A stretch of 64,000 nt of DNA, from the NCBI RefSeq assembly GCF_030581005.1, contig NZ_JAUQSX010000004.1, forward strand, positions 420,942 through 484,941. The letters are read 5' to 3'. Shown in pieces: positions 51,451 to 58,987 of this stretch. Within the stretch, counting starts at the first letter, position 1, and each line of letters starts with the position of its first letter. Both the position numbers and the translations under genes were made by a program. The notes under the pieces are model-generated. The model ran no database searches. It was not told where the DNA came from and saw only the letters and a program-made list of their open reading frames with translations. The DNA comes from Hymenobacter mellowenesis (GTDB lineage Bacteria > Bacteroidota > Bacteroidia > Cytophagales > Hymenobacteraceae).

Positions 51451-52377
51451 TCAAATGCCTTTGTAGAAATACCGGCTCACGGTCAGGGAAACCTCGGCGT
51501 ATTGCCGAAGGTAGTTGCCTTCGATGCCTACCTGAAAATGTCTGGCGAAAGGGTGGGTTAACTGGCCTTGCCATTGCCAGAAGGTGGGCCAGCGAGTGGC
51601 CTGGGCCGTGGCAAACAGACGAAAGGGATACGGCAGAAAGTCGTGCTGCAAACCGAAACGATAGCCGTAGCCGTGTTCGGAAGTTGCATCGGATTGTAAC
51701 GATTGGTAACGGCCGTACCCTGCGCCGAGCAGCAGGATAGGCATTCGGAGATTTCCAATCCGATATTTCTGCAGCTTGGCGGTGGCCGTGTAGCTGCTGA
51801 AGCGAAGGCTGGGCGCTACGGCCTTCAAATGCTGATAGTTAATTTCCTCGTTCACGGTTATCCTGCCGTATTGCTTAATGGGCGGTAAGACCAACCCGAG
51901 TAACAGGCTGTGGTTTCGGGAAAAGTTGGTTTGGTAGCTGCCGGTTGCCGAGATGGGGAGGTGGAGGAAATGACGGCCGCCCAGCAGCAGCGTGGCACCA
52001 AAGGGCGCATAGCGGGTGCCGCTGCTTAGCCCAACCCCCAGATACGGGTAGTGCATCACCCCGGCATCCGCAACCAGACTATTTTTATCCGGCATTAGGC
52101 GAACAAGTAGACTACTGCCCGCTGCCACCCGCAAGTGCTGTGAGAAGTAGCCCGAATAGTGAAAAGTGAGGGCGACACTGTATAACGTTTCTGGTACGGT
52201 GAGGCTGAAGCCGCCCTCCGCATCCGAAGAAATACCGTTGAGAGTGCCGGTTTGCAAGACGGTAACGCCGGGCAGGCCGGCCCCGGACCTGGCATCGAGC
52301 GCCCGGCCGGAAACCGTGGTTTGGGCAAAGGCGAGGAATGGAAACAGGTAAATGCAGAGGAGTAGGAGTAAGCGCAC
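51451..52377 (-). CDS. outer membrane protein with carboxypeptidase-regulatory-like domain
   Basis: The 308-residue protein has a signal peptide (LLLLLCIYLFPFLAFAQT) and then a CarboxypepD_reg-like/TonB-plug-like beta-sandwich: TVSGRALDARSGAGLPGVTV and GISSDAEGGFSLTVP. The rest is rich in alternating hydrophobic strands (AKLQKYRIGNLRMPILLLGA), as expected of a small beta-barrel. It is probably a surface protein of a Bacteroidota-specific type. It converges on fabI and is divergent from the pectinesterase genes, so regulation may be shared with the latter. The function is unknown. Confidence 0.75.
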   Translation of the reverse strand: MRLLLLLCIYLFPFLAFAQTTVSGRALDARSGAGLPGVTVLQTGTLNGISSDAEGGFSLTVPETLYSVALTFHYSGYFSQHLRVAAGSSLLVRLMPDKNSLVADAGVMHYPYLGVGLSSGTRYAPFGATLLLGGRHFLHLPISATGSYQTNFSRNHSLLLGLVLPPIKQYGRITVNEEINYQHLKAVAPSLRFSSYTATAKLQKYRIGNLRMPILLLGAGYGRYQSLQSDATSEHGYGYRFGLQHDFLPYPFRLFATAQATRWPTFWQWQGQLTHPFARHFQVGIEGNYLRQYAEVSLTVSRYFYKGI

Positions 52378-52512
52378 ACGGGCCGGCTAAAGAGGTTTGA
52401 CGGTATGCTGATGCCCGAACCGGCCCGATTGCACAGGGGTGGAAGTGAAAATGAAGGGAACGGGTCGGGAACGATTGCGCAGAAAGTCCGTGCTTCCAGC
52501 CCGAGCAGCCGC

Positions 52513-52520
52513 TAGGTTTG
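52513..52520 (+). promoter_or_regulatory. TAnnTTTG promoter element before the first pectinesterase gene
   Basis: TAGGTTTG matches the -7 consensus, ending 22 nt before the ATG at 52543. Confidence 0.5.
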
Positions 52521-52542
52521 CACCTGACTTTTCCGCCAAACC

Positions 52543-53490
52543 ATGAAGAATCTAATGTTGCTGGTGCTGCTAAGTGGCCTTTCGCTGGGCCGCGCCTTTG
52601 GCTACGATTTTGTGGTGGCGCAGGACGGCTCCGGCCGGTTCCGCACCGTGCAGGAAGCGTTCAACGCGGTGCCCGATTTCCGCAAGAAAGTCACCACCAT
52701 TTTCATTAAAAAGGGCCTTTACAAGGAGAAGCTAGTGCTAGCCGGCTCCAAGCAATTCGTGAAAATCATTGGCGAGGACCGGGACAAAACCATCCTGACT
52801 TACGACGACTACAACCAGAAGAAAAACATCTTTGGCGAAGACAAAGGCACCTCGGGCTCGGCCAGCTGCTACATCTACGGTACGGATTTTTCGGCCGAAA
52901 ACCTGACGTTCCAGAACTCGTCGGGGCCGGTGGGACAGGCCGTTGCCGTGTGGGTCGATGGCGACAAGGCGGCCTTCCTAAACTGCCGGTTTCTGGGGTT
53001 TCAGGATACACTGTACACATATGGGCGCGGCAGCCGGCAGTTCTACAAGAGCTGCTACATCGAGGGCACTGTGGATTTCATCTTCGGCTCCAGCACGGCG
53101 TGGTTTGAGGACTGCGATATTTTTTGCAAAAAGGGCGGCTACGTTACGGCCGCCAGCACGCCCGACACGGCGCGGTTTGGCTATGTGTTCAGCCGCTGCC
53201 GCATCGCTGGCGACGCGCCGACGGGCAGCTTCGGCTTGGGCCGGCCCTGGCGGCCCTACGCCAAAACCGTGTACCTGAACTGCACAATGAGCGCCGTGAT
53301 TCGGCCCGAAGGCTGGGACCCCTGGGACAAGGAATCGAACAAGAAAACGGCTTACTACGCCGAATACCAGTCAAACGGCCCAGGTGCCGGCCCTGGTAAG
53401 CGCGCTCCTTGGTCGCACCAACTCACCGAGGCGGAGGCCAAGGCGTACACCCGCGAAAGCGTGCTGCACGGCTGGCAGCCGCAACCGTAG
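52543..53490 (+). CDS. pectinesterase (CE8)
   Basis: The 315-residue enzyme has a signal peptide (MKNLMLLVLLSGLSLGRA) and the right-handed beta-helix of CE8 pectin methylesterases. VAQDGSGRFRTVQEAFNAVP starts the fold; EGTVDFIFGSSTAWFEDCDI carries a catalytic Asp, with another in CRFLGFQDTLYT, and GLGRPWRPYAKTVYLNC the catalytic Arg. It demethylates pectin outside the cell or in the periplasm. The TAG stop lies inside an inverted repeat that separates it from a paralogous gene. No polysaccharide utilization SusC/D genes are in the window. Confidence 0.93.
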   Translation: MKNLMLLVLLSGLSLGRAFGYDFVVAQDGSGRFRTVQEAFNAVPDFRKKVTTIFIKKGLYKEKLVLAGSKQFVKIIGEDRDKTILTYDDYNQKKNIFGEDKGTSGSASCYIYGTDFSAENLTFQNSSGPVGQAVAVWVDGDKAAFLNCRFLGFQDTLYTYGRGSRQFYKSCYIEGTVDFIFGSSTAWFEDCDIFCKKGGYVTAASTPDTARFGYVFSRCRIAGDAPTGSFGLGRPWRPYAKTVYLNCTMSAVIRPEGWDPWDKESNKKTAYYAEYQSNGPGAGPGKRAPWSHQLTEAEAKAYTRESVLHGWQPQP

Positions 53491-53560
53491 CGTGTGCTCT
53501 GCAAGTCCGCACCTGCCCGAACGATACCCGCCACGCGCGGACTCGCAGAGTCCACGCTAC
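53487..53560. repeat. inverted repeat between the pectinesterase genes (family E)
   Basis: The 24-bp arms (53487-53510, 53537-53560) have three mismatches and start GTAGCGTGTGCTCTGCAAGT. The left arm contains the TAG stop codon (53488-53490) of the first gene. The right arm ends 11 nt before the ATG of the second. Confidence 0.8.
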
Positions 53561-53571
53561 ATCCTTTCCCA

Positions 53572-54525
53572 ATGAAACTGCTGATTCTTTTGTTGCTGGC
53601 CGCTGCTCCGGCCTTCGCCCAGACCGCCCCCAAAGCCGGCCCCATCACCGTGGCGCAGGACGGTACCGGCACCTACCGCACCGTGCAGGCGGCCGTGGAC
53701 GCCGTGCCCAACCAGTCGCAGCAGGTGGTCACCATCCGCATCAAAAAGGGCACTTACCGCGAGAAACTGGTGGTGCCCACGCTCAAAACGCATATCCGGC
53801 TGGTGGGGGAGGACCAGGCCAACACCATCCTCACCTTCGACGACCACACCGGCGACGCGGCCGGGCACAACACCTACACTTCGCACTCGGTGCTAGTGCA
53901 GGGCAACGATTTTTCGGCCGAAAACCTGACGTTTGAAAACACGGCGGGCTACACCGCCGGGCAAGCGGTGGCCCTGCATGTGGAGGCCGACCGCGCCACC
54001 TTCACCAACTGCCGCATGGTGGGCAACCAGGACGTGCTGTTCCTGGCCACCGACCACACCCGCCAGTATTTCAAAAACTGCTACATCGAAGGCACGACCG
54101 ATTTTATTTTCGGCGCCAGCACGGCCGTGTTCGACCATTGCACCATTCTGAGCAAGAAGAATTCTTTCATCACGGCCGCTTCTACGCCACCTCAGCAGAC
54201 GTTTGGTTTTGTGTTTCTGAACTGCAAACTGCTGGGCGACACTGCCCGTGCCAAAAAGGTGTACCTGGGCCGGCCCTGGCGCCCCAACGCCCGCGTCGTT
54301 TACATCAACACCGAAATGGGCAGCCACATTGCCGCCGCCGGCTGGGATAACTGGAAGAATCCCGAGAACGAGAAAACAGCCTTTTTCGCCGAATATCATT
54401 CCACTGGCCCCGGCGCCAACCCTCAGGGCCGGGTGGGCTGGTCGTATCAAATCACGGCCGCAGAAGCCAAATCGTACACGCTCAAAGCCATTTTTGCGGC
54501 TAGTGAGCCGTGGCTGCCGAAGTAG
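53572..54525 (+). CDS. pectinesterase (CE8), paralogue
   Basis: The 317-residue enzyme starts at the ATG at 53572 with signal peptide MKLLILLLLAAAPAFAQT. It has the same CE8 motifs as its upstream neighbour: VAQDGTGTYRTVQAAVDAVP, NCRMVGNQDVLFLATDHTRQ, EGTTDFIFGASTAVFDHCTI and YLGRPWRPNARVVYINTEMG. The two are clearly homologous but well diverged, so the duplication is old or they were acquired together. Both probably work on methylated pectin, perhaps with different specificity. They are separated by an inverted repeat. Confidence 0.93.
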   Translation: MKLLILLLLAAAPAFAQTAPKAGPITVAQDGTGTYRTVQAAVDAVPNQSQQVVTIRIKKGTYREKLVVPTLKTHIRLVGEDQANTILTFDDHTGDAAGHNTYTSHSVLVQGNDFSAENLTFENTAGYTAGQAVALHVEADRATFTNCRMVGNQDVLFLATDHTRQYFKNCYIEGTTDFIFGASTAVFDHCTILSKKNSFITAASTPPQQTFGFVFLNCKLLGDTARAKKVYLGRPWRPNARVVYINTEMGSHIAAAGWDNWKNPENEKTAFFAEYHSTGPGANPQGRVGWSYQITAAEAKSYTLKAIFAASEPWLPK

Positions 54526-54565
54526 CGGAGTAGTGGATTGGCGGGATGGCGGATTGAAGGAAGGC

Positions 54566-54597
54566 CTGTAATTGCGAGCGCAGCGAAGCAATTACAG
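54566..54597. repeat. single family B half-element
   Basis: CTGTAATTGC and GCAATTACAG flank GAGCGCAGCGAA as a 32-nt palindrome, the family B counterpart of the solitary hairpin at 22364-22391. Confidence 0.7.
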
Positions 54598-54622
54598 AGG
54601 ACATTTCAACCCACCAACCTAC

Positions 54623-55561
54623 CTAATACCCTTTGCTCAGCTCCACCAGATTCTCTAGCGGCTGGCCGTTGTGGAGCTGCTCTAGGTTGTGGAGCAGCAT
54701 GTCGACCTTGCTTTCGTCTTCGAGGGCCTGGCCGCCGCCGGTGTGCTGGGTGAGCAGCACGTTGGGCAGGCTCCAGAGCGGATTGTCGGCGGGCAGGGGC
54801 TCAATGGCCGTCACATCGAGCACGGCACCGCCGAGGTAGCCGGCTTGCAGCAGGCGCACCAGCTCCGGCTCGTCGGTGGTGTTGCCGCGGCCCACGCTGG
54901 CATAGATGCTGCCCGGGCGCATGGCCTGCACCAAATCGGCCGAGAAATAGCCTTCGGCGCTGCCGGGCAGGCAGTTTACCACGATGTCGGTTTCGGGCAG
55001 CACGGCCTTCAGTTCTTCTTTGGTGTGGAGCTGGGCCGAAGGGTCGGTGCGGGCCAGCAGCTGCACCTGGCACTCGAAGCCACTGAGCTGCTGGCGCACG
55101 GCTACCCCAATGGCGCCGGCGCCCAGCACCACCACGCGCTTGCCGCGCAGCAGGCCCGCGCGGTTGCGCACGAAAGCGCCGCCCACCCATTTTTTCTGAG
55201 ATTGCAGCACGGCCAGTTCGGGCAAGTGGCGGTAGAGGGCCAGCAATCCGCCCACCATGGTTTCGGCGCAGGGCCAGGCAAAGAAGTCGCCCATGTTGGC
55301 CACCGGAATGGGCAAATGCAACTGCCGGTAGCGCTCGAAACCGGCCGAGTCGATTTGCCAGAAGCGCAGCAGCGGCGGCGCGCCGGCCGCAAACCAGGCC
55401 GGTGGTGGGTTACCCATCAGCAGGGCGGCTTCCTGAAAGGCGGGAAACTGCTGCTCGGCGGGCAGGTCGTGGCAAAAGGTGATTTCCAGGCTAGCCGGTG
55501 CCAGCCGCTGCAAATGCCTGCGGGCCGAAGCGCTCAGGGGAGAAAAAACAAAAAGACGCAT
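54623..55561 (-). CDS. D-2-hydroxyacid dehydrogenase
   Basis: I start at the ATG at 55561 (312 residues, MRLFVFSPLSASARRHL). The Rossmann motif is VVVLGAGAIGVAVRQQLSGF; then PETDIVVNCLPGSAEGYFSA and IYASVGRGNTTDEPELVRLL with the conserved Arg, DVTAIEPLPADNPLW with Glu, and LTQHTGGG with the His. It reduces a 2-oxo acid to the D-2-hydroxy acid using NAD(P)H. The substrate is unclear (glyoxylate/hydroxypyruvate-type by family). It is cytoplasmic and probably monocistronic. Confidence 0.88.
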   Translation of the reverse strand: MRLFVFSPLSASARRHLQRLAPASLEITFCHDLPAEQQFPAFQEAALLMGNPPPAWFAAGAPPLLRFWQIDSAGFERYRQLHLPIPVANMGDFFAWPCAETMVGGLLALYRHLPELAVLQSQKKWVGGAFVRNRAGLLRGKRVVVLGAGAIGVAVRQQLSGFECQVQLLARTDPSAQLHTKEELKAVLPETDIVVNCLPGSAEGYFSADLVQAMRPGSIYASVGRGNTTDEPELVRLLQAGYLGGAVLDVTAIEPLPADNPLWSLPNVLLTQHTGGGQALEDESKVDMLLHNLEQLHNGQPLENLVELSKGY

Positions 55562-55663
55562 GCGGGAGCCGCTCAAAAGGCGGCAGAATGGAGGAATGGC
55601 GAAAAACGGAAACGGGGCGGCAAAGTTGCCGCCCCGTCGTAGTGAGGTTTCAGAGCCGCCGTA

Positions 55664-55746
55664 CCGTAGCGCGAACTTTGTAGTTCGCGTGGCACAGCAA
55701 CACCCGAACGGCGCAGGGCACGCGAACTACAAAGTTCGCGCTACGG
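55664..55746. repeat. inverted repeat, GAACTTTGTAGTTC family (family F)
   Basis: Perfect 27-bp arms (55664-55690, 55720-55746) start CCGTAGCGCGAACTTTGTAG. It ends 2 nt before the stop codon of the SDR gene. Each arm contains the shorter palindromic word GCGAACT..AGTTCGC. Confidence 0.88.
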
Positions 55747-55748
55747 GC

Positions 55749-56558
55749 CTAGCGGGCGCTTTCGTCGCCGTCCACAGGCGCGCTCTGCTTGTGCACCTGG
55801 GCGGCCACCAGCGGGTCGGGCATCACCTTGCTGAAGCCCACCTGCACGTTGTTCATCACGCCGGCGATGATGCGGTGTTCGCCTTTCATCAGGGCTTTGT
55901 AGCCTTCTTTGGCCACGTCGGCGGGCTCCATGCCGCTGCCGTCGGCTACGTTTTTGGCCTGCGTCATGTGGGCTTTGTTGAAGAAGTCCGTCTTCGTGAC
56001 GCCCGGCAGCAGGTTGGTGATGGTGATGTTTTTCGATTCTTTGTTTTCTTCCTGAATGGACTCCACGAAGGAGTTCACGAAGGCTTTGGTGCCGTGGTAA
56101 ACGGACTGCAGCGGGCCGGGCAGCTCGCCCGCGATGCTGCCCACAAACAACATCTTGCCCTCGTTCCGGGCCTTGAACTCCTGCAAATACAGCTTGGCAA
56201 ATACCACGTAAGCACCAATGTTGAGCTGAATAATGTCCAGTTCGCGGTTGATGTCGGTGGTGTCGAAGGTGCCGTACTGGCCCTGTCCGGCATCGTTCAC
56301 CAGCACGTCAATCTGCGTGCCTTTGGCCTTGATTTCGTTGTAGACCTCGAACGGGGCCTCGCGCTTGAACAGGTCCTTGACGATGGTCGTGACCTTGACG
56401 CCGAATTGCTGGCGGATTTCCGACGCGGCTTTGTCGAGCAGGTCGGGCTCCAGGGCCACGAGCACGAGGTTGTATTGGTCTTGCGCGAAGCAGTTAGCCA
56501 GTTCGCGGCCGATGCCGCTGCTAGCTCCGGTGATGAGGGCGGTTTGTTGGGTTGCCAT
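55749..56558 (-). CDS. short-chain dehydrogenase/reductase
   Basis: The 269-residue classical SDR has the cofactor motif TALITGASSGIGRELANCF, VLVNDAGQGQYG (NNAG-type), the catalytic Ser region KMLFVGSIAGELPG, and YHGTKAFVNSF with catalytic Tyr and Lys. It oxidises or reduces an alcohol/ketone in the cytoplasm using NADP(H) or NAD(H). It lies between two long inverted repeats. The substrate is unknown; there are no operon partners. Confidence 0.9.
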   Translation of the reverse strand: MATQQTALITGASSGIGRELANCFAQDQYNLVLVALEPDLLDKAASEIRQQFGVKVTTIVKDLFKREAPFEVYNEIKAKGTQIDVLVNDAGQGQYGTFDTTDINRELDIIQLNIGAYVVFAKLYLQEFKARNEGKMLFVGSIAGELPGPLQSVYHGTKAFVNSFVESIQEENKESKNITITNLLPGVTKTDFFNKAHMTQAKNVADGSGMEPADVAKEGYKALMKGEHRIIAGVMNNVQVGFSKVMPDPLVAAQVHKQSAPVDGDESAR

Positions 56559-56641
56559 TAGGTTGTGGAAAGGTTAGAATGTGGAGTATTTCCTAACGCT
56601 TTCAGCGGGGCGGGGTTATGGTCGGGCTTTAATTTGCCGGA

Positions 56642-56720
56642 GTAGAGACGCATACTTGCGTCGCGTTGTTGAACGAAGCAAGCTGCTGCTCAACGACGCG
56701 ACGCAAGTATGCGTCTCTAC
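56642..56720. repeat. inverted repeat, AGAGACGCA family (family G)
   Basis: Perfect 25-bp arms (56642-56666, 56696-56720) start GTAGAGACGCATACTTGCGT. Inside each arm ACGCA..TGCGT pairs again. It lies between the SDR gene and the next plus-strand gene. Confidence 0.88.
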
Positions 56721-56762
56721 ATCGCCCTGACGACTTTCAACACCGTTTCCTGATTCGTCCAT

Positions 56763-57422
56763 ATGTTCTCCGACAACCTGGCCGCTTTCACGCGCAACTC
56801 GATGTACCTGCCCGACTTGGCGCCCGATGTGGCGTTTCTCATCAAGCCGGACTTTTTTTACGGCAACTTCCGCAAGCCTGAGCCCGGCGACCTGCGCAAC
56901 AAAGTGGTGAAGCTCTACCAGCCCCGCCAAACGCGCAGCGGGCACTTGGTGCTCAGCGCCGCCGCGCTGGGGCACGAGGCCGAGTTGGCGCGCTACTACA
57001 CCTCGGTGGTACAGGCCGCCGCGCTGCACCGCAAGCAGCTCAAAGACCAGCGGCACTACTTCTGGATTCGGCCCGTGCTGCTCAGCCGCGGCGAGGCGGT
57101 GCTCACGTTTCCGTGGTACGACACGTTTCCCGAGAGTGCCTCCCTGCTACAGGGCCTGATGGACCCCGTGCCCGAGGGCATTCTGTACGATGATATGGAC
57201 CAGGGCTGGAGCAGCGCCGCCTATGCCACCGCCGATAAGGTGTATTTCCTACAAGGCGACGAGGGCGGCCGCCGGGTGGACACCGCCGTCTGCACCGACC
57301 GGCCGCGTCTGCAGCACGCGGCCGGCCTGGCCCTGGCCCGCACCCGGCAGGTGCTGGAGGCGCTGGTGAAGCAGGTGGGGGAGGACTATTGGCGGTTTCG
57401 GCCCAACGTACCGAAATGGTGA
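56763..57422 (+). CDS. unrecognised protein
   Basis: The 219-residue protein starts MFSDNLAAFTRNSMYLPD. It has no signal peptide or membrane helix. Notable stretches are AFLIKPDFFYGNFRKPE, RHYFWIRPVLLSRGEAVLTF and PWYDTFPESASLLQGLMDP, and the C-terminus has regular helices (RTRQVLEALVKQVGEDYWRF). I do not recognise the family. Codon use fits the core genes. It is followed by a tandem repeat array rather than a gene. Confidence 0.6.
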   Translation: MFSDNLAAFTRNSMYLPDLAPDVAFLIKPDFFYGNFRKPEPGDLRNKVVKLYQPRQTRSGHLVLSAAALGHEAELARYYTSVVQAAALHRKQLKDQRHYFWIRPVLLSRGEAVLTFPWYDTFPESASLLQGLMDPVPEGILYDDMDQGWSSAAYATADKVYFLQGDEGGRRVDTAVCTDRPRLQHAAGLALARTRQVLEALVKQVGEDYWRFRPNVPKW

Positions 57423-57455
57423 AACAGGGCAAATACGCAAAACAAGACAAACACG

Positions 57456-57684
57456 AAAAACAGGGCCTATTTGACGGTTTGCAGGCCCTATGAGCGAGTT
57501 CGTAAGGCCTATGTGGCGGTTCGCAGGCTCTATGCGTCGGCCGTGGGGCCTATGTGGCGGTGTGCAGGCTATATGAACGGGTTTGCAGGTCCTACGGGGC
57601 GGTTCACAGGTCCTTACCAGCCATTTGCAAGGCCTATGAAGAAGTTTGCGGGGTGAAACTGCGGTTTCACAGCCTCTTACGAAG
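57456..57684. repeat. 21-bp-period tandem array 1
   Basis: About eleven degenerate units with a period of 21 nt (two units are 20 nt) run from 57456 into the last 8 nt of the barstar gene. The core is GTTYGCAGGCCTATG plus a variable 6-nt tail. The phase is kept across the array. In one frame the units read as a heptapeptide pattern V-C/R-R-x-Y-x-x, but a missing base at 57540-57559 shifts the frame, so I treat it as non-coding. Confidence 0.8.
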
Positions 57685-57943
57685 CCAGCAGCAACTGCTT
57701 GCCGGATTTTTCCTGGGGGTAGTGGACGATGATGTCGCGCAGGATGGCCATGTCTTTGGGGCAGGCGGCGGCGAAAGTTTCCCAGTTTCGTAGCACCACG
57801 GTGTCGGGCATTTCGACCACGGCGATGATGGCATCCCAGAAGGCGTCCCAGCTCACGCCGTACCAGTCGGGGAAGTGCAGCTCGCGTTTCATGAGCATGT
57901 GGAAGGCGGCTTTGGTGTCGATGTGGGCGAGGTCGATGGTCAT
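57677..57943 (-). CDS. barstar-family protein
   Basis: The 88-residue protein is the size of barstar, the inhibitor of barnase-type RNases. RELHFPDWYGVSWDAFWDAI is the family signature; W36-D37 match the barstar Trp-Asp that inserts into the RNase active site. VVLRNWETFAAACPKDMAIL follows the usual core. It is cytoplasmic. No barnase-like RNase gene is adjacent, so it may protect against a toxin encoded elsewhere. Its 3' end runs into tandem array 1, and the next gene upstream on the strand is 24 nt away. Confidence 0.85.
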   Translation of the reverse strand: MTIDLAHIDTKAAFHMLMKRELHFPDWYGVSWDAFWDAIIAVVEMPDTVVLRNWETFAAACPKDMAILRDIIVHYPQEKSGKQLLLAS

Positions 57944-57967
57944 GGTCTTGCTGGCGCGCGTATTCAG

Positions 57968-58177
57968 CTACTGGTTTTCCTCGTTCAGCCAGTCGTGCAT
58001 GGTTTGCGCGGTCCAGCCTTGCTGCTCCCAGGCGTGGTCGGCCAGCCTGGTGAGGCGCTGGGCGAAGTACTGGCCAATCAGCGTATCGATGTTGAGCAGG
58101 TCCATTTCGCTGACTTGCCGGGCGTACAGTTTCAGGAGTTCCTGTTGCAGGTTAGTGAGCGGTTGGTTCGGGGACAT
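57968..58177 (-). CDS. small protein of unknown function
   Basis: The 69-residue helical protein starts at the ATG at 58177 (MSPNQPLTNLQQELLKLYAR). It contains LLNIDTLIGQYFAQRLTRLA and a Trp-rich tail (AWEQQGWTAQTMHDWL). It sits 24 nt upstream of the barstar gene on the same strand and is probably cotranscribed. I do not recognise the family. Confidence 0.6.
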   Translation of the reverse strand: MSPNQPLTNLQQELLKLYARQVSEMDLLNIDTLIGQYFAQRLTRLADHAWEQQGWTAQTMHDWLNEENQ

Positions 58178-58188
58178 AGCCAGCGAAT

Positions 58189-58371
58189 TTACAAACCTGC
58201 CTGCACCTGCCGAGGCGGGGCGATGAACGAGGCGGTGGGCGGCTGGGCGTCGGGCAAGGTGCTGAGGTACATTTTGCCGCCCACGCTGAAGCACAGGTGC
58301 ACGCCCCATTTCAGGTCCTGAGTGGTGCCGGGCAGGCGCAGGCAAAGGGCTTGCAGGTCTTCGATGGGCAT
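58189..58371 (-). pseudogene. truncated MmcQ/YjbR-family gene
   Basis: The 60 codons give MPIEDLQALCLRLPGTTQDL, then KWGVHLCFSVGGKMY and PPTASF, a clear match to the N-terminal half of MmcQ/YjbR (DUF419) proteins, which run to roughly 115-120 residues. After PPTASF the reading frame goes into APPRQVQAGL and stops. The DNA-binding C-terminal half is missing and I see no continuation in other frames before the next gene. A deletion is likely. Confidence 0.7.
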
Positions 58372-58415
58372 AGACTAATTTGTTTATTGGCACCAGTCGA
58401 ATAGATAATTCAGAA

Positions 58416-58628
58416 TTACAGTAGAGGATTTATAAGCACCCAAAGCAAAATTGTAAGCGGTAGAAGAGTAGGCAAGCTCATAAAAATCTTTGGGTTTCTA
58501 TTTAATTTAGAAGTCCAAAGCATGGCTAATCCAATCATAATAATTGGCAGCATGAGTACACTGTAATAAGGATTGATGCCGATTATGCTTCCAATCATTA
58601 TAATGATAAATCCAACAATATGCTTCAT
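58416..58628 (-). CDS. small AT-rich membrane protein
   Basis: The 70-residue protein has three hydrophobic segments (VGFIIIMIGSIIGINPYY, VLMLPIIMIGLAMLW, LLPLTILLWVLINPLL) with short polar links (TSKLNRNPKIF). The base composition is much more AT-rich than the surrounding core genes. No family is recognised. It neighbours a second AT-rich small membrane protein gene. Confidence 0.55.
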   Translation of the reverse strand: MKHIVGFIIIMIGSIIGINPYYSVLMLPIIMIGLAMLWTSKLNRNPKIFMSLPTLLPLTILLWVLINPLL

Positions 58629-58717
58629 GCTATTTTATTTGCCTCAGTTTGTGGAAAGCTTTATTGCAAATTTGCTTAAAATAAAGAGTCAGACTTCAAG
58701 AAACTGTGTCCAGTATT

Positions 58718-58942
58718 TTAGTTTATCAAGGACTGAGTAAAAATTATCCAGATATATCGACCACAAAGTAAGGAGGCTGCTAACGTAGACATGATAACTA
58801 TATTTTTGACACCAATGAATGGAATCTGAGTTTGCTTTGGAAGCAAATTTGCCAGCCAGATGACCAAATTAATGAATAGGCCCAGCAGGTAAGTAGCCAC
58901 GTAAACGGCACCAAAAATTACCGGTATTGCGATAAGCATCAT
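58718..58942 (-). CDS. small AT-rich membrane protein
   Basis: The 74-residue protein has a long N-terminal hydrophobic segment (IAIPVIFGAVYVATYLLGLF) and a second (VIMSTLAASLLCGRYIWIIF) separated by NLLPKQTQIPFIGVKN. It is as AT-rich as its neighbour downstream, 90 nt away, and probably came with it. No family is recognised; alternative ATG at 58939. Confidence 0.55.
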   Translation of the reverse strand: MMLIAIPVIFGAVYVATYLLGLFINLVIWLANLLPKQTQIPFIGVKNIVIMSTLAASLLCGRYIWIIFTQSLIN

Positions 58943-58987
58943 GATTGTGTAGTATCAATCTCTCACTTAAAAATACCAAACGATTTC

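Noticed and set aside
57471..57656. A 61-codon open frame across tandem array 1
   Set aside because: The 20-nt unit breaks the heptapeptide frame and the ORF does not follow the repeat phase.
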